A stretch of DNA of 64,000 bases, taken from positions 6,014,001 to 6,078,000 of the forward strand of contig OZ316894.1 in NCBI GenBank assembly GCA_973895155.1, in the 5' to 3' direction. Below the pieces are notes generated by a model that saw only the letters and a list, made by a program, of their open reading frames with translations, searched no databases and was not told the origin of the DNA. The position numbers and the translations under genes were made by a program. The stretch comes from Marsupella aquatica (taxonomy: Eukaryota > Marchantiophyta). Below are positions 32,780-43,001 of this stretch, piece by piece (position 1 is the first letter of the stretch; each line of letters begins with the position of its first letter).

Positions 32780-35580
32780 AATAGTGAATATCATGAACAT
32801 ATGGGGAGGCAGTTGGTGAATAAGAGCATCTCCAATCCAAAGGGGTTCTGCTTATTGGGTACATTAAAAACCCAGTTTGACAGCCTCCTATTTTTAGTTT
32901 AATACATTGAATTCTACTTCTACAATGAGATTTTTATATACAGTGTTTTAAAGAGTTAATTTCTCAACCTGAGAAGATACCTGGCAAATTGTTGATCAAG
33001 TCAATTGCTGATCTGAAAGATCCCAACCACTAATGGATTCCTCTGGAGGATTGAAGCAAAACAATCAGGTCGATTAGAGAGAGGTGCGGTTCTACTAATT
33101 CTGGGATTTTCACTCACAACTTATACAACAAGAAGGCACTATTGCTGGGGAATTGTTCTGGAGCATCGGATGGAAGTGGAACTTACTTGAGTGGGACAAA
33201 ACGGGGGAACTCCCCAACCTTGTGGGGTTGTGGTGCACCTCCTTTGAGCCTTGTAACACCACAGAATTGAACCACCACTCAGGCCACCACCACTGGGGAC
33301 AGAGTTGGACTACGGAGTCCTGGCAGCAACAAAGCAAGCAATTGTGGGGAGGTTGGACTCTGCCCAGAGTTTGCAAATTAATCTGGAGGTTATTGAATCA
33401 TGGATTCTTCACAAATGGGAGAGCACGTAAGTGGAAGGTGAGAGGCGGCCTATGTGAGCACTCTCACTTCCAATTTGAGCATACTGAACCCGATACTGAA
33501 CATCACTCTACTTAGAGTTCAGGCTCAATGGCAAGAAGTGTAACAGCTCCTATGCCACACACACTTCCTGAACTTGATTCATGGGTCATTGTTTGATTCT
33601 ATTCAGGGGGCTATTTGTGTTCAGAAAGGGAACCCTTCCCCCTTAGTCCTTCTCTGTGAACTCTGCCGTAATGTCTCAATTGAGAGGAATGCAGCAATTT
33701 ATTCTCAATTTCATGAAAGAGAAAATCTACAAAACCTTCATATTTGGGTATAAGTTGCTGCATGCCTCCCAAGAAAAGAATATTGGGCATACTTTTAGCA
33801 ATTCGAAGAGTCATTCTCTATGAAAGAGAATCATATTCTTATAGAGAATGATGTCTCTTCAAACTGATAAAAACAATAAGGTATAATTGTAGATGTTTGT
33901 TGAAGTCAAACCTTGGATGAGAAGAAGATTTAACAAACAAGTCTACATATTAACATTACCTGTCTGCTCCTTTTGCGGGAAATGCAATTTTATGGTATAA
34001 GAATGTTTGCTCAATCAAAGCCCCTAGGTCAAACTGATGGTCTAAGGATCCTTAGGGCAAAGTGTCCATCTGAGTAAGGACTTGCACCATTTTGTACCAT
34101 CCCAATCCGCAACGTGGTTCAAAATACTAACTGACCCCAAATTAGGTTGCCTCCCATATTGTACGTAGTTTGGAGGAACTAGACTTTACTAACCTGATGG
34201 CATGCAATTGGTTCATTGACACACGGAGGCGCACAATTTGCCCGTGCTAACCCCCTCCAACCATTCCTTCACTTTGGAACAGGTTTGCTCATCCGACAGT
34301 CATCAAGCAGTGGGTGTCACCTATTGCCTGTGGGCAAAACTTTTGCATTTTGGTCCTTTGATTTCTCCCAGTTTTATAGTCATAGTGGGCTAGCTTGGAT
34401 AAATTATGAATCTCCACATGTCCCTAATTGTTGAAGTATGACATCTTCCTTCATAATGATCGATACAATCATAACTCATATCATGCACACGTAGTCGACA
34501 CAATCCATACGTGGTTCACCTCTTCTCCAAGGCTACGTCCACACGAACACTCCAACTTTACTTCAGAGTAGTCGAACACACAATTAAGCTCTCTCTCTTC
34601 CTCAAGTTGTTCCGTTACAATGAGCAAACACAGCATACCAGCGGCTTACACTAGCCCTGGTATATGCAAGGTCACACACGACTAACCTAACCTTAGCTAA
34701 GTCCCTAACTAAGGTTAACTTAATAACCTATGAGTCACAAGACTAAGAGCAATCCTTAACATAAATGCCCCCTTGACAAATTATGAACCTCCATGTGTCC
34801 CTAAACCAACTATGTGCTATCTCAGGAAAATTTGTCTAGACAGTCTGCTTAAGCCAACCCATATACAAAATGGAGGGCAACCTGATTATTAAAATAGTTT
34901 GCAGCACATCTTAGTAATGTAAGTATATAAGCCATCAAAAGCCACTCTTTAGGGCCTCGGGTTAGATAGAGTGAAGCCTCTAGACCTTGACTTTGACGAC
35001 GTTACTGAGATTGAGGGTGTGAGTGATGTTAGACATTTACTCTTAGGTCTAGGGCTATGACTGTAACCATAGTTATGGCTGACCTTAGTCACAGACAAGG
35101 TCAAGTTAACTAGATTGCGGGCTAGATTGCACACTATATCCCAAGCTGTGTTTGCTTGGATAGGAGGAACTCAGACTCATTCTTACTGAGCCACTTGAGA
35201 GATAGGGAGATTTAGTATTGTGGAGACTCAGTATGACCAAGAGGTCTAGAGTGCAATAAAACTCTTGAATTGTGCCTTCCTGTGGACATAACCTTAGTTG
35301 AGGGGTCCACGTGTCCACTACTTGTGCATTGGATGATCAATCATAGGCTTGCCTTTGTGATTGTCATCTATGCTCTACAAGTGAAAAACAAGGATTGGGG
35401 TAAGGTATCCTCTGAAAATGACTTAGGGGACTCAAATGTCCTCACCTCTGTTAATGCCTCAAACATTTAGGTCCGCAAAAAGATCCCTAGCCTGAAAGTA
35501 CTAGTTTTGGTCTGTAGCCACAAGTGTGTGGACAAGTTTTTTTTGCAACTATAGTTTTGGGAAAACAACCTTGACCATAA
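32780..35580. other. No gene recognised
   Basis: Open frames are short (longest about 120 codons, at 33153-33515) and lack motifs. A 27-bp direct repeat pair bracketing ~350 bp at 34401-34804 is discussed in the findings. Confidence 0.4.
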
Positions 35581-35995
35581 CTGGAGGCAAAATTTGGAGG
35601 TTTGAGACACCCTACTCAAACCTCCACATTCACATTGGCTGCGCGTTTGGCGATCGTGGCGTCTTCATGACTCGATTTGGGTCAACGTATGAGCGAGTCA
35701 CATCGGCTTTAGGCCCTCGCTTTCTCCTCCAATTGGTTGTCGCCTTCGGGAGCTGTAGCCGCACGCTCAATCCAGAGGATGGATCTTCACTCGCATCGAC
35801 TCCCCAGCGGACAGCTCGACGGGCGCTTCAGCTCTATTCCTTACTGTTCCTGCACCTGCTCAACGGTTTCCTAGGCTAGCGGTGGCGCCGTTTCTCGGCC
35901 TGATGCGGTGGGCTCTCTCCATCGCCTCCCCTTTCTTTTCACCTGCCTCGGTTGGGCCTTTTGTCGCTTCTTGATGCGTTTTTGCTTTTATCGGA

Positions 35996-36906
35996 TTGCG
36001 GCCTGTCATGTCTGCGTTGAGAGTGTTGGCGCGGGGCAAGCGCCCAGCCCCACCCCACACTTCTCCCCCGTCCTCCCCTCCCCCTCATGGCCATCTTCGT
36101 GTTTGCTCTTCTTCATTGGATCTCTCTCATCTTCGTGATGACCCCATGCCCGATGCTCTGCCAGTCCCACCTGTCTACTGCCCACCCCATCGTCGCCCTG
36201 GCTCCTCTCCCCACCCCATTCCCTCTCCACCCATTCATCATCCTCCTCCGGCCTCCTCGTCCACATCTGTTCCACCCCCACCTCCTATCCAGTCTTTCCC
36301 TGCTCCTTCCCTGGACGAGCGTCCCCTGCATACTTGTCCTGACTGTGGGTGGGTTGGCATCTCCCTCCCTCATCATCGCGGGCGGGGCCGGTGCCATCGT
36401 CGCCAGCAAGCACAATCCCAGCCTCAGCCCCCTATTGACCCGGTTAGCTCTGCCCCTCCCTCCTTGGAGGCTCCCGAGCAGGCATGGAGTTGGGTTCGCA
36501 CTCTAGACCCCCTTCCAGCCTACCATCCAGGGTACATTAGACCTCGCCTTTATAACCACATTCCTCTGGCGCTGCGCCCTTTAGTTTGATCCTCCTTGTT
36601 GCAACTCATACAACTTATCTTGGCGTATCCTATGGAGGTCTCCTACTGGTCTTTACTGATGCTTTTTCCACAGTGGTCTCTTACCCTCCCTAGTCATGGT
36701 GGTCGTGTGGGTCACCGTGAGACTGCCTCTCGTATCCATCATTTTTTGCGGGGAGATTGGGAGCAGCTTCAGGAAGAGTACTTTCTTCGCGCCCGGTCTT
36801 TTACCGCCCGTGCTTTGTCTGACCTAGCCCGCCACTCTCATCCCCTTGAGCATAGACGTCTTCGTCGCTCTTGTCGTTTAGCCCAGGCTGGTGAATATTG
36901 TCGAGC
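35996..36906 (+). pseudogene. Retrotransposon N-terminal region with zinc finger
   Basis: The open frame 35996-36589 is Pro/Ser-rich (about residues 15-105), then has a finger-like LHTCPDCGWVGISLPHHR with further His and Cys, then DP.P..HPGYIRPRLY. After the stop at 36589 the same frame resumes with a few garbled residues and then conserved-looking HGGRVGHRETASRIHHFLRG and SRFLAQAGEY-like sequence, ending where the frame passes to the reverse transcriptase near 36906. The N-terminal zinc finger before the polymerase is typical of R2-type elements. Stops and shifts at about 36590-36700 show decay. Confidence 0.55.
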
Positions 36907-38019
36907 TGTCCAGGCCCTTTCTCCCACCACACCAGCCCCCCTGGCGAGGTCACCTCGTCGGCCCTTCAGGATCTCCATCCGCAGCCCCATGATCAGCTCC
37001 CTTTGTTCGTAGAGGATTTTGAGCCTGAGGAGGATCTTCAGTTTAGTAGGGACCACTTCATCTATGCCTTCCTCCATGCCCCGCGCTGCGCTGCTGGTGG
37101 CCCCTCCGGCTATGTCTTTGAGCATTTTTGGGATTTATTCCCCCCTGAGGATCCTCAGTTTGGTTTTCCAGTTTTCTTCTCCTTTTGCCAGTGTATTGCA
37201 GCCGGTCGTTTGCCTCCTCCCGTCTCTCGGCTCTTGAGTGCTTCTCGTTTATTGGCCATGGCTAAGTCTTCACCGGGTGTTCGACCAATTGCTATTGAGG
37301 AGGTTTTTCTTCGACTTGTGTCTCGCACACTTTCCTTGCAGTTTTGCTCTGCACTATCGGATCATCTCTCTCCACATCAGTTTGCAGTTGGCATTCCTGA
37401 CGGTTGTGAGACAGTTATTGCGGGTATTCGAGCTACCTTGGACCTCCACCCTGATTGGGTTGTCCTCCAAGTTGATGTCTCTAACGCTTTTAATACGGTT
37501 TCTCGAGCAGCCATTTTTTGTGCTTTGAGGGCGGCGGATCCAGACATCCAGTCCCTGATCCCCTTTGTCCGTTGTTTTTATGGACTCGAGGCCCCACTCT
37601 TCTATAGTCATCACTCCTCTACAGGTGTGTATACCACTCTTTCCTCTGCAGAAGGTACTCGTCAGGGTGACCCTTTGGGTGGGCCTCTTTTTGCCATTGC
37701 CCATTTTACAGCTTTACGGGAAGCCGCCATGGCCCACCCCAAGTGTATCTTCCCCTCCCTTTCAGATGACACCCACATCATTGGTCCTCCTACTGCGGTT
37801 ACTTCTGCCCTCGCCACTCTTTCCACCCATTTGATGGGCCTCGGTTTACGAGTTCAGCCTGTGAAGAGTCGTGCATGGAGTCCAGCTGGGTTACCCTCTG
37901 ATCTTGCGCTTCCCCAGGGTTCTTACGTCCAGCCGATGGTCTCCGGGTCCTTGGCTCCCCAGTCGGTACTGCCTCCTTTTGCTCCTCTTTCATTGTTGAC
38001 TCTCTACAGGCTGCCTTAG
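36907..38019 (+). pseudogene. Reverse transcriptase domain of the non-LTR retrotransposon
   Basis: Palm and fingers of a LINE-type reverse transcriptase: GGPSGYVFEHFWDLF, GVRPIAIEEVFLRLVSR, the HQFAVGIPDGCE block, motif A QVDVSNAFNTVSR, motif B EGTRQGDPLGGPLF, motif C PSLSDDTHIIGP and LGLRVQPVKSRAW. The two motif C aspartates are present but the residue before them is Ser, not the usual Ala (37758-37775). The frame stops at 38019; the next part continues in another frame from 38031 on. Confidence 0.85.
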
Positions 38020-38030
38020 CCTCTACTCCT

Positions 38031-39400
38031 ATGCTCCCTAAGTTAGCAGATTCTCAGGCAGCATTTGGGATGTTGTTGAGGTGCATCCACCCTCGCACGT
38101 CTTATCTGGCTAGGACGCATCCCCCTACTGAGGATCTTTGTCTCCACCTTCGAGCATTTGATGTCTCCATTCGTCAGACCCTGGCCTCTCTTTTGGGGCC
38201 GGGTACATTGCTCTCATCTCCGTGGCTTCATCGACAACTCAGTCTTCCTATTTCGCAGGGTGGTTTTGGGCTTACTTCCATTGAGAGCCTTGCACCTTTG
38301 GCCTTTTTGGGTGCGTGGGCGGCCATCTTCTCATTGTTGGCCGATCATTTTCTTATTGAGGATCGCCCTTTTTTACTTTCATCTCTCATGGAGGTAGAGG
38401 AGGGTTCCCTCCCATTTCAGGTTCATTTGCGCGCAGCGCGGTCCTCATTACCAGATCCCGTTCGCGCCGCGTTATCTTCTTTTCAGGAGTTTTTATCCTT
38501 GGATCCCGTTCGTCTTCAGGTAGACCTTGCTGGGCGTATGCACGCTTTCACCATTTCCAGCATCCTCTCCGAGGCACCTGACACGGACCAAGCTCGGATT
38601 CTTTCTTCCGGAGGGAAGGGCGCAGGTGGATGGCTTCAGGCCAATCCAGTCATTCCTCATTTGCGGATGTCTTCAACGGAGTTCTCCACAGCCATGCGTC
38701 TTCGTATGGGGCTGCCCCACCCACTTCTTGCAGGTTTACCTCCTTCTTGCACTTGTGGGAAGCCTTGTGATGCCACAGGTGTCCATCTTCTTCGGTGTAG
38801 TTTGGGAGGTGAAACCATTATTGTTCACGACGCTGTGCGAGATGCGACTGCTCAGGTTCTCTCTGGCTCTTTGGTATGCGTGCGGCGGGAGGTGGTACTC
38901 GAGTTACCTGGTCCTCCATCACAGCGGTTACGGGTGGATCTTACCATGGTCCGTGAGGGTCAACGTACATTGGCAGATGTAGTGGTGGCAAACCCATTGC
39001 GCCAAGACATCATTGGGACAGTGGCAACTACGGCAGGGGCAGCAGCGTCACGTGCGGCAACAACGAAGGAGGCCAAATATGCTGCATGAGCTTCATCCGA
39101 CAACTTCCTCCCCTTGCTCTGGAGCTATTTGGGCGTCTTCATCCTCAGTTTGATGGGCTTCTTCGGCAAGCTGCCCGGGATGTTCATGGCCGCATGGGTC
39201 CCACCGGACCCCCGCTTTCTATTTTGACCACGCACTTTCGCCAACGCATTTCAGTCACCTTGCAGCGTGCTCAAGCTCGGGCCATCTATCGTCGATCTCT
39301 TACAGTGGGTGCTAGTGTGCCTCCGCAGCGACTACCTCCCCTAGAGGATGTTCCAATCCCACTTGCCGATCTAGTTTTGACCCTTGATGTGGACCAGTAG
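38031..39400 (+). pseudogene. Retrotransposon thumb, CCHC knuckle and restriction-like endonuclease
   Basis: The first open frame (38031-39089) is helical thumb sequence, followed by the knuckle CTCGKPCDATGVHLLRC (C-x-C-x7-H-x4-C) and, after HDAVRDATAQVL, an endonuclease core: REVVLELPG, then RVDLTMV with the candidate catalytic Asp, then TLADVVVANPL. This layout is that of the PD-(D/E)XK nuclease at the C-terminus of R2, NeSL, HERO and Utopia elements, and unlike the APE nuclease at the N-terminus of L1 types. At 39087 the frame shifts again and continues to 39400 with FIRQLPPLALELFGRLHPQF. The clade is not determined. Confidence 0.7.
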
Positions 39401-39640
39401 CTTTTTGCCACATTCGCTAGGAATGATGAGGACCTTGGTCCGCTTGGGTTAGTTTTAGTCTCTCTTTCTTGGTTTTTAGGGGTTCCCTATTGCTTATTTC
39501 TTACTTTTAGTTCCTCTTTCTTGGTGTTTAGTGGTTCCTTTTTGCTCACTTCTTTTTCGATTGGTTTTGTCCACTTGGGCCCTCTTTTGTTTGTTCATTT
39601 GTACTCTGATTGGTCCCTTTGTATATAAAAAGTGTGTATA

Positions 39641-42600
39641 TTTCTACTAATTTATTCAGCAAAAGGGCACTTACCTAGTACCAGTTTTGACTACTTTGGC
39701 AGGGACCTTCCTTGTTGTGGGGGACCCCTTGGCTTGTTTTGGGGCCTTTTCCCCGTCCCTTTTACTCCCTTTATTGGTTTGCTTCGCCTCCCCTTCCCCT
39801 TTACTCCCTTAATTTATTGGGTCGCTTTGCCTTTCTGACCTGTCTCTAGGTCTAGGTTTGGCCTTTCTGTTATTGGCATTGTTTTATATATACTTTGGGA
39901 TCCTTTGGGATCCTTTTGGGATTGGCATTGGATATTGGAAAGTGGACGAGGGTCCATAATTATGGGGTTCGAGTGGAGTGTCACAGAAAGGAGGCACCCC
40001 CCTTGGGGGAAGACGTGGGTTGCCCCTAGCTTGCCCCTACAGTAACAAAAATCATGGGATAAAATGAGCAGCAATTGCCTATCTTAGCAGAGAAATGCAC
40101 GTCTAAAACGAGCTTTCTTGTCGACTGCAGATTGCAGTCGAAGAAATGAGCACGGCAAGTCGTCAGAGCACGAAAGCGCTGTTCTCCCGAGAGGGAGAGA
40201 TTGAGGAGTGTGGTGGAGCAATTCAGTGGGCTGGCCGCCTCCTTGATGCAAAGCCCACGACTCTGATTTTGAGACTGTCAAGGTAAGCAAATTGTGATGG
40301 AACGTCTCTTGGAATGTCGGTGCTCTGGACGAGCCGTCCAATTCCCTTCTTCTGCATCGCTCTCACATGGTATGAATTTGTGTGGTCCTTTCTGTGTGTG
40401 GCACTCCCAGGTCTCATGTACTCTGCTCCGGCTCTCCTTGTGATAGAGAATATGTCCAGGTGAGCTTTGTTACCAATGCAAATTGTGGTTGCTAACAAAG
40501 GTTGTGAGCGGGCAGTATTCTCCAATGTTTCAGCTCGTAGGAACTCATTGGGTATTAGTCAGCAGCTGTTGGCTAGGTGCAGGACTCATCACTGTCTGAA
40601 AGACCCTCTTCATTCTGGACTCACTGTTTCAGAGTAGTGGGGTATCCTAGATGCCTGGGCATTTGGAGAATCTGTCCAAATATCTTCCCAATTGGATACA
40701 GGAAGGCTTAGTAGGTTGAAGATTTAAGCACCAAACGGCGATTCGATGCAGGAACCCTTGCAATTCGAGGCGTGCAGTGCTGGAAGATTTCGCACTAACC
40801 AGTCTTAGCTGTGCCTTGCTTCGGGAGCCTTTGCAGAGAATGTAGCAGTAGGGTGGCGTGTCCCATGTTGTCTGGGGTTCTTGTTCTGTCAATGCAGTAC
40901 TGCAGATGTTGGATGGTTTTAGAAATGAGTGAAGTGCGGGGCTCTTCCTTCCTCCCGGCGATGCCTATATCTCACGTAGTTACCGTGTGGCAGCCACTGC
41001 CCTAGAGCTTATTAAACTTTTCCTGACGTTGTTTAGACTTCTTCCAGCGGTTGTGACTGACCCAACCAAAGAACATTTGGCAACAATCAGAACTTTTTTC
41101 ATGTCTGGGGATTAATGGTCCATTGCCGGATGAAACGTAGTGCCGACGATGGGTTGTAAGCAAGGAAGAAAATGAGACGATCGAATTGCCTTGCCCAACT
41201 TTTAGGCAAACGAATCTCCCCTATCCCAGACTTCACCCTCTCCTCCTCAGGTCCCTGAGATTTCACAAGCGTTTTAATGCAAGATGCCGTAGCTAGAGTA
41301 GATTATATCTTCGGTATTTGGGTGGTACCGAAAGCGGGATTGCTCGCATTATCGCAGGGAATGTCGGAATTCGTGATTTTAGATTTACATGCTGTCGAAT
41401 TCGAATTTATTGTTTCGCAGCATATCATGTCGCTCGTGTCACGTGCTTAAGGTGGCATGAAGCCTTTCTAGAAGTCAATTCTCCTGCCCTGCCATGCACC
41501 GCATCCTTTTTGGGCACTCCTCTTGTAACAGTGCCTGTCCAATTTATGCTGTCCAAGCTACTTCAAAAGTCTTGCTAAGAAAGGAAACTTGTTACAGAAT
41601 TTGCGCCGAATCTTCGTTCGAAGATTCTCGTACTTATGGGCCTTGACGTGAGCAGTGGGAGAAAGTGAAGCTATCCAGATAGTGTCGTGAACAAGAAAGA
41701 TGGGTGGCTCTTTGCCCAACACGGCAGAGTGGAAGGCGGTGTCGAATTAAGGCGCTGGAGAGGGTGAGGAGGGGAAAGTCTTGTTGGCGAACCCCACATC
41801 CCAAGTTGAAGGGAAAGAGAAGCGCAGTAAGCACCCAGGGCCTTCGTCAGAGCTGCTACTTGATCAGGAATTAATCACAGAGGTCCAGCATGAAGTAGGG
41901 TTGTGCAGGAATCACTCTCCTGACCGAGGCTAGTTTTTAGGGTTTAGACATATGAGGCAACAAAGCACGCAGGAGACGGGGTGATTTGCCGATTGGATAC
42001 ACTTCTGATTCTCTCCTTGGTTTACAAAAACAGACACTCCCGTTGTTTGAACTGCTCAGGGTGTTGGTAAGTGCTCGTCGCTACCATCAGCTTCAAAGTT
42101 CCCAGCCTCTCCGAAAAAGCAGGCACTGTATGACTAGTGCGAGAGTCTAAATTTGAGGCATGGTCTTGTCGTCGAATTCTATGCATTTGCTTAAGTTTCA
42201 CCCCCGAGACCGGTCGGTGTCGTCTATCTCCAAAGCTGCGGAGGTTGATTGTACCCCTGGGACACTATTTGTCAAGACTGCATTGTCTGTCAATTTGAGA
42301 CTAGCGGCTTAACGATTTCGCCTAGAAACTGCACCAGTGTAGCACGCCATGATCGGTCCTTTGGACCTCGTTAGGAGTTTAAGATGAACGCGAAATTGAC
42401 GAAGTTGGATCACGCTGTCAAAACTTTCATTTCAGCGAATTGAGTGGTCGGAATTGAAAAGCTTCTGGGTTTCATGAATCAAATATATTAGGGTTAGATA
42501 CGTGTGTACATTCTTTGATGCTGCTGCAAGAAATTTTCCAAAACTCCAGAAAATACCACGTCCTCAATATTGGCAATGGAGCAATCGAAGTTGTAGTTGT

Positions 42601-43001
42601 CATGCTGCGGTCTCTGGAGATGTGTGGAGATTGAAGAACTTAGGTTGCTCAGCATCTGCAGTAAGGATTGTGTTTTGAAGGCGCTGTCATGCTGCGGTCT
42701 CTTGAGATGTGTGGAGATTGAAGAACTGAGGTTGCTCAGCCAGCATCTGTAGAAAGGATTGTGGTTTTGAAGGCTAACGTAGTTTACCCCTGATGTGCAC
42801 CCGCTGTGTGCCTCTGTTTGTGCAGCTACGGAAGTGAGAACACCTTGATAATGGGCACAGTGATGGAATAGAATTGGTGAAATCTGCCTCACCTGAGCAA
42901 GCTGAGGCATAAGCTTACTTTCCGTGATTGAGACAATTTGGCGTACCAGCTGGACATGAGAGGTGGTTCTTAAAGTGCAAGGTGATTGACCGCTTAGCAC
43001 G
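39641..43001. other. Leader/intergenic region before the metallophosphoesterase
   Basis: No recognised gene. A short open stretch with ATG 40146 runs to a good GTAAGC donor at 40283 (45 codons), followed by a possible small exon 40412-40460, but the peptide is unfamiliar and may be chance. Telo-box-like TTAGGGTTTAG and TTAGGGTTAG occur at about 41936 and 42489. An 88-bp tandem duplication lies at 42600-42776. Part of this may be the 5' leader of the next gene. Confidence 0.35.
42600..42776. repeat. 88-bp tandem duplication
   Basis: CATGCTGCGGTCTC at 42601 and 42689 starts two adjacent copies that share GAGATGTGTGGAGATTGAAG and GTTGCTCAG, about 90% alike. It lies 230 bp upstream of the metallophosphoesterase start codon. 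The long minus-strand frame across it has repeated peptide sequence and is not a gene. Confidence 0.9.

Larger units (their letters stand above)
35590..39640 (+). mobile_element. Non-LTR retrotransposon with restriction-like endonuclease (R2-like architecture)
   Basis: The element encodes, in order, an N-terminal zinc finger, a reverse transcriptase, a CCHC knuckle and a restriction-like endonuclease; each is described in the next entries. It is pyrimidine-rich on the coding strand, unlike its neighbours. The 5' part begins near a perfect 12-bp hairpin at 35595-35626. The 3' limit is uncertain: coding ends at about 39400 and a pyrimidine-rich tail runs on to about 39640. No LTRs and no poly(A) tail are seen. 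At least four frame breaks make it a dead copy. Confidence 0.7.

Noticed and set aside
36006-36415. Minus-strand Arg/Gly-rich ORFs over the retrotransposon
   Set aside because: Complement of the Pro/Ser-rich coding strand; no own motifs.
40146-40460. Possible two-exon gene start at ATG 40146
   Set aside because: Good donor site but unfamiliar peptide and no consistent third exon; too weak to call.
42494-43000. 168-codon minus-strand ORF
   Set aside because: Its internal peptide repetition comes from the 88-bp tandem duplication, and it lies against the leader of the metallophosphoesterase.
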